20,420 nt of DNA, from assembly GCA_002339015.1 (NCBI GenBank), contig DDJC01000117.1, positions 51,913 to 72,332 of the forward strand, written 5' to 3'. Positions 16,424 through 20,420 of the stretch are shown in pieces (position 1 is the stretch's first letter; each line of letters starts with the position of its first letter). This stretch comes from Burkholderiales bacterium UBA1834. GTDB taxonomy: Bacteria; Pseudomonadota; Gammaproteobacteria; Burkholderiales; Burkholderiaceae_C. Under the pieces are notes generated by a model. It had not been told where the DNA came from and searched no databases. It saw only the letters and a list, made by a program, of their open reading frames with translations. The translations under genes were made by a program, and so were the position numbers.

Positions 16424-17236
16424 ATGCCTTCCGCCGACCTGCAAACGTCCCGTGCGCCCCTGCAACGCACCGCCCCGCGCCGCGCCAAATCGCAGCAGCG
16501 GGTGGCCGAATTGCTGGCCGCCGCGCGGGCGGTGTTCTCGGAGCACGGCTTCCAGCGCGCCACCACCGCGCAGATCGCCGAGAAGGCCGGCGTGTCCGAG
16601 GCCACGGTGTTCACCTACTTCGCGGGCAAGCGCGAGTTGTGCATCCAGGTGATCACCGACTGGTACGACGAGATCAGCCGCGACCTGGAGGCCGAGGTGC
16701 CCCGCCTGCAAGGCGTGCGCGCCAAGCTGGCCTACGTGATCCGCCAGCATTTGGTGACGCTGCTGGCCGACGGCTCGGGCATGTGCGCCCTGGTGCTGGG
16801 CGAGGCCCGCGCCACCGCCCCCGAGCTGGCCGAGGTGATCACCGACTGCAAGCGCCGCTACACCGCGCCGCTGATGGAGGCCCTGGCGCAGGCACGCGAC
16901 GAAGGCCGCATCCGCCAGGACATGCCGCTGCGGCTGATGCGCGATCTGGTCTATGGTTCCATGGAGCATGTGCTGTGGGACTCGATCACGGCACAGCGAC
17001 GGCCTTCGATCGACGAAACCGCCGAGCAACTGACCACGCTGGTCTGGAGCGCGGTGGCGCCAGCGCCTGTCGGTGCGCCCTCCTCCACATCGGATCGGAC
17101 CGGGGCCAGTGGCACGGCGATCCCTTCCAGTATCGCCGCCGAGCCTGCGGCCCATGCCGCCCAGGCCCATGCCCAATTTCGCGACGAGGTCGCCGCCGCC
17201 ATGGCCCGGCTCGACCAGCGCCTGGCGCGCTTCTGA
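16424..17236 (+). CDS. TetR family regulator, LiuQ-like, of the leucine/isovalerate operon
   Basis: 270 residues. The N-terminal TetR helix-turn-helix is clear at about 27-73: TTAQIAEKAGVSEATVF (47-63) followed by TYFAGKRELC. The ligand domain continues to about residue 210 with YGSMEHVLWD (177-186), as in TetR regulators of fatty-acid and branched-chain acyl-CoA degradation. Betaproteobacteria are known to control liu genes with a TetR protein called LiuQ; position at the head of this operon supports that name but does not prove it. The expected ligand is an acyl-CoA. Odd point: an extra ~60-residue Ala/Ser/Pro-rich tail (211-270) ends in a charged helix, making it longer than usual. No Shine-Dalgarno precedes the ATG, and the predicted leader is very short. 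The gene ends 49 bases before the carboxylase gene. Confidence 0.9.
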   Translation: MPSADLQTSRAPLQRTAPRRAKSQQRVAELLAAARAVFSEHGFQRATTAQIAEKAGVSEATVFTYFAGKRELCIQVITDWYDEISRDLEAEVPRLQGVRAKLAYVIRQHLVTLLADGSGMCALVLGEARATAPELAEVITDCKRRYTAPLMEALAQARDEGRIRQDMPLRLMRDLVYGSMEHVLWDSITAQRRPSIDETAEQLTTLVWSAVAPAPVGAPSSTSDRTGASGTAIPSSIAAEPAAHAAQAHAQFRDEVAAAMARLDQRLARF

Positions 17237-17285
17237 CGCCCCGATTCTCAAGCCCCCTTCAAGAACACAGAGCCCGACGCCCACC

Positions 17286-18908
17286 ATGCCCGCCATCGTC
17301 ACCCAGCTCAACCCGCGCGCCGAGAGCTTTCGCGCCAATGCCCAGGCCATGCAGGCCCTGGTGGCCGACCTGGACGCGCAGTTCGACCGCATCGCGCAAG
17401 GCGGTGGCGAGGCCGCACGCGCCAAGCACCTGGCGCGCGGCAAGCTGCTGCCGCGCGACCGCGTCGAGCGCCTGCTCGACCCCGGCTCGCCCTTCCTGGA
17501 GATCGCGCCGCTGGCCGCGCTGAACGTGTACGACAACGCCTCGCCCTGCGCCGGCGTGATCGCCGGCATCGGCCGCGTGGCCGGTGTCGATTGCATGATC
17601 GTCTGCAACGACGCCACCGTGAAGGGCGGCACCTACTACCCGCTCACGGTCAAGAAGCACCTGCGTGCGCAGGAGATCGCCTGGACCAACCGCCTGCCCT
17701 GCATCTACCTGGTCGACAGCGGTGGCGCCAACCTGCCCAACCAGGACGAGGTTTTCCCCGACCGCGACCACTTCGGCCGCATCTTCTACAACCAGGCGCA
17801 CATGAGCGCGCAGGGCATCCCGCAGATCGCGGTGGTGATGGGCTCGTGCACGGCCGGTGGCGCCTACATGCCCGCCATGAGCGACGAGACCATCATCGTG
17901 AAGAACCAGGGCACCATCTTTCTGGGCGGACCACCGCTGGTGAAGGCCGCCACGGGCGAGGTGGTGACCAGCGAGGACCTGGGCGGTGGCGATGTGCACA
18001 CGCGCCTGTCGGGCGTGGCCGACCACCTGGCCGATGATGATCTGCATGCCTTGGCCATTGCGCGGCAAAGCGTGGCGCGGCTGAATCGCTGCGGCAGCAA
18101 CAAGCCCGGCGAATGGCAGCTAGCCCTGCAGGCCGCGCGCCCTCCCCTTTATGCTGCAGACGAACTCAACGGCGTGATCCCCACCGACACGCGCAAGCCC
18201 TTCGACGTGCGCGAGGTGATCGCCCGCCTGGTCGATGGCTCCGAGTTCGACGAGTTCAAGGCCCGCTACGGCACCACGCTGGTCACCGGCTTCGCGCACC
18301 TCGAGGGCATGCCCGTGGGCATCATCGCCAACAACGGCATCCTGTTCTCGGAGAGCGCCAACAAGGGCGCGCACTTCATCGAGCTGTGCTGCCAGCGCAA
18401 GATCCCGCTGGTGTTTTTGCAGAACATCACCGGCTTCATGGTGGGCCGCAAGTTTGAGAACGAGGGCATTGCGCGGGCCGGCGCCAAGATGGTCACGGCC
18501 GTGGCCTGCGCGGCAGTGCCCAAGTTCACGGTGATCATCGGCGGCTCCTTCGGCGCCGGCAACTACGGCATGTGCGGCCGCGCCTTTGACCCGCGCTTCG
18601 TGTGGATGTGGCCCAACGCGCGCATCAGCGTGATGGGCGGCGAGCAGGCCGCCAGCGTGCTGGCCACCGTCAAGCGCGATGGCATCGAGCGCAACGGCGG
18701 ACAATGGTCGCTTGACGACGAAGCCGCGTTCAAGGCGCCCATCCGCGACCAGTACGAAGCGCAGGGCCATCCCTACTACGCCTCGGCCCGCCTGTGGGAC
18801 GACGGCGTGATCCGCCCCGCCGACACACGCCGCGTACTGGCCCTGGGCCTGAGCGCCAGCCTCAACGCACCGATCGCCGAGACGCGCTACGGCGTCTTCC
18901 GCATGTGA
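17286..18908 (+). CDS. liuB: Methylcrotonyl-CoA carboxylase beta (carboxyltransferase) subunit
   Basis: 540 residues, the usual size. Transfers the carboxyl group from carboxybiotin to 3-methylcrotonyl-CoA, forming 3-methylglutaconyl-CoA in leucine breakdown. Two crotonase-like halves are visible. The N half has VDSGGANLPNQDEVFPDRDHFG (split over 143-164) and the oxyanion stretch SCTAGGAYMPAM (187-198). The C half has GGSFGAGNYGMCGRAFDPRF starting at residue 419, followed by MWPNARISVMGGEQA. These stretches are characteristic of MCC beta rather than propionyl-CoA carboxylase. Geranyl-CoA carboxylase is the nearest alternative, but the hydratase and alpha subunit next to it favour the leucine route. 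The start ATG at 17286 is weakly preceded by ACAGAG; the frame is open further upstream over the tetR end. The hydratase gene starts 11 bases after the stop. Confidence 0.95.
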   Translation: MPAIVTQLNPRAESFRANAQAMQALVADLDAQFDRIAQGGGEAARAKHLARGKLLPRDRVERLLDPGSPFLEIAPLAALNVYDNASPCAGVIAGIGRVAGVDCMIVCNDATVKGGTYYPLTVKKHLRAQEIAWTNRLPCIYLVDSGGANLPNQDEVFPDRDHFGRIFYNQAHMSAQGIPQIAVVMGSCTAGGAYMPAMSDETIIVKNQGTIFLGGPPLVKAATGEVVTSEDLGGGDVHTRLSGVADHLADDDLHALAIARQSVARLNRCGSNKPGEWQLALQAARPPLYAADELNGVIPTDTRKPFDVREVIARLVDGSEFDEFKARYGTTLVTGFAHLEGMPVGIIANNGILFSESANKGAHFIELCCQRKIPLVFLQNITGFMVGRKFENEGIARAGAKMVTAVACAAVPKFTVIIGGSFGAGNYGMCGRAFDPRFVWMWPNARISVMGGEQAASVLATVKRDGIERNGGQWSLDDEAAFKAPIRDQYEAQGHPYYASARLWDDGVIRPADTRRVLALGLSASLNAPIAETRYGVFRM

Positions 18909-18919
18909 GCCCGATCACC

Positions 18920-19720
18920 ATGAACTCGCCCCTTGACATTCAACGACAGGATCTGGCCGGCGGCCATGTGGCCATCGTGCGCCTGAACCGCCCGGAGCGC
19001 CGCAACGCCTTCGACGCCGACGTGATCACCGAGCTCACGGCCACCTTCCAGGCCCTGTCGCTTGAAGACGGCCTGCGCGCCGTGGTGCTGGGCGCGCACG
19101 GCAAGGCCTTCTGCGCCGGCGCCGATCTGAACTGGATGCGCGCCATGGCCGACTACAGCTGGGACGAGAACCGCGCCGACGGCGCCCGCCTGGCCGACCT
19201 GCTGTGGACGCTGGCCGCCTGCCCCGTGCCGCTGATCGGCCAGGTGCAGGGCGATTGCTACGGCGGCGGCGTGGGCCTGGCCGCCACCTGCGACATCGTG
19301 GTCGCGGCACACGAAGCCGTGTTCAGCCTGTCCGAAGTAAAGCTGGGCCTGATCCCCGCCACCATCAGCCCCTACGTGATACGCGCCATCGGAGAGCGCA
19401 ACGCGCGCCGCTACTTCACCACCGCCGAGCGCTTCGATGCGGGCACAGCGCAGCGCCTGGGCCTGGTGCATGAGGTGTGCGCGGCTGACGAGTTGCCCGG
19501 CAAGGTGAATGCGCTGGTTCAGGCCATCGCGGCCAACGGCCCGCAGGCCGTGCGCGCCAGCAAGCGCCTGATCCAGGACATCGCCGATGCCGTGATCGAG
19601 CCGGCCCTGAGTGAGCGCACCGCGAAGATCATCGCCGACGTGCGCGCCAGCAACGAAGGCCGTGAAGGCATGCGCGCCTTCCTGGACAAGCGTGCACCGG
19701 CATGGCAACACAAGCAATGA
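18920..19720 (+). CDS. liuC: Methylglutaconyl-CoA hydratase (crotonase family)
   Basis: 266 residues. Expected to hydrate 3-methylglutaconyl-CoA to HMG-CoA, the step after LiuB. Crotonase marks: RPERRNAFD (24-32), oxyanion loop GKAFCAGADLNWM (61-73), GDCYGGGVGL (111-120), and FSLSEVKLGLIPATISPYV (135-153) with the catalytic-type Glu139. The first catalytic Glu of classical enoyl-CoA hydratase is replaced by Gly119 in GGGVGL. Bacterial LiuC-type proteins, as I recall, share this, so it is a subgroup trait rather than damage. The ATG at 18920 lies 11 bases after the liuB stop; an open frame further upstream overlaps liuB and is not used. A general enoyl-CoA hydratase cannot be excluded from sequence, but context makes the leucine step most likely. 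Confidence 0.88.
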   Translation: MNSPLDIQRQDLAGGHVAIVRLNRPERRNAFDADVITELTATFQALSLEDGLRAVVLGAHGKAFCAGADLNWMRAMADYSWDENRADGARLADLLWTLAACPVPLIGQVQGDCYGGGVGLAATCDIVVAAHEAVFSLSEVKLGLIPATISPYVIRAIGERNARRYFTTAERFDAGTAQRLGLVHEVCAADELPGKVNALVQAIAANGPQAVRASKRLIQDIADAVIEPALSERTAKIIADVRASNEGREGMRAFLDKRAPAWQHKQ

Positions 19721-19732
19721 GGCGATAACGAC

Positions 19733-20420
<688 letters not shown>

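Overview
The window is GC-rich, densely packed chromosomal DNA. Gene content and codon use point to a betaproteobacterium of the order Burkholderiales (Comamonadaceae or a neighbouring group). Clues are the paired cyanophycin synthetases, a long-form leuA, a fused indolepyruvate:ferredoxin oxidoreductase, and a leucine-degradation operon headed by a TetR-type rather than a MerR-type regulator. The taxon is an inference. I see no rRNA, tRNA, insertion sequence, phage gene or CRISPR array, and no stretch over 300 bases lacks a gene.

Layout. (1) 2-1585 (+): the 3' part of leuA (2-isopropylmalate synthase), cut by the left edge. (2) 1586-5415 (-): a tight run read from right to left: an exporter-type ABC transporter with an N-terminal soluble domain and a zinc ribbon, a DUF1854 protein overlapping it by ATGA, a [2Fe-2S] ferredoxin, and a flavin reductase-like protein whose stop abuts the leuA stop. 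(3) 5599-10419 (+): two tandem cyanophycin synthetase genes, divergent from the ABC run. The second is a complete CphA. The first keeps the ATP-grasp half but has a ruined P-loop and lacks the last ~136 residues of the Mur-ligase half. (4) 10454-12364 (-): a membrane diguanylate cyclase of 7TMR-DISM type. (5) 12516-16178 (-): a single-chain indolepyruvate ferredoxin oxidoreductase family protein. (6) 16424-20420 (+), divergent from (5): a TetR regulator, methylcrotonyl-CoA carboxylase beta subunit, methylglutaconyl-CoA hydratase and the start of the carboxylase alpha (biotin) subunit. This is a liu (leucine/isovalerate utilisation) operon running off the right edge.

How the parts fit. Block 3 makes cyanophycin, an Asp/Arg nitrogen-storage polymer. 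The ABC/DUF1854 pair of block 2 belongs to families that recur beside such genes, but their role is not established. Block 6 carries the middle steps of leucine breakdown, and the 2-oxoacid oxidoreductase of block 5 shares its control region. That region holds a good sigma-70 promoter and two copies of a TTGA-N7-CTCA-type motif that could be TetR operators. The most unusual points are the split fate of the two active sites in the first synthetase, the divergent ABC/DUF1854/ferredoxin/flavin reductase run, and the possible shared control of the oxidoreductase and the liu operon.
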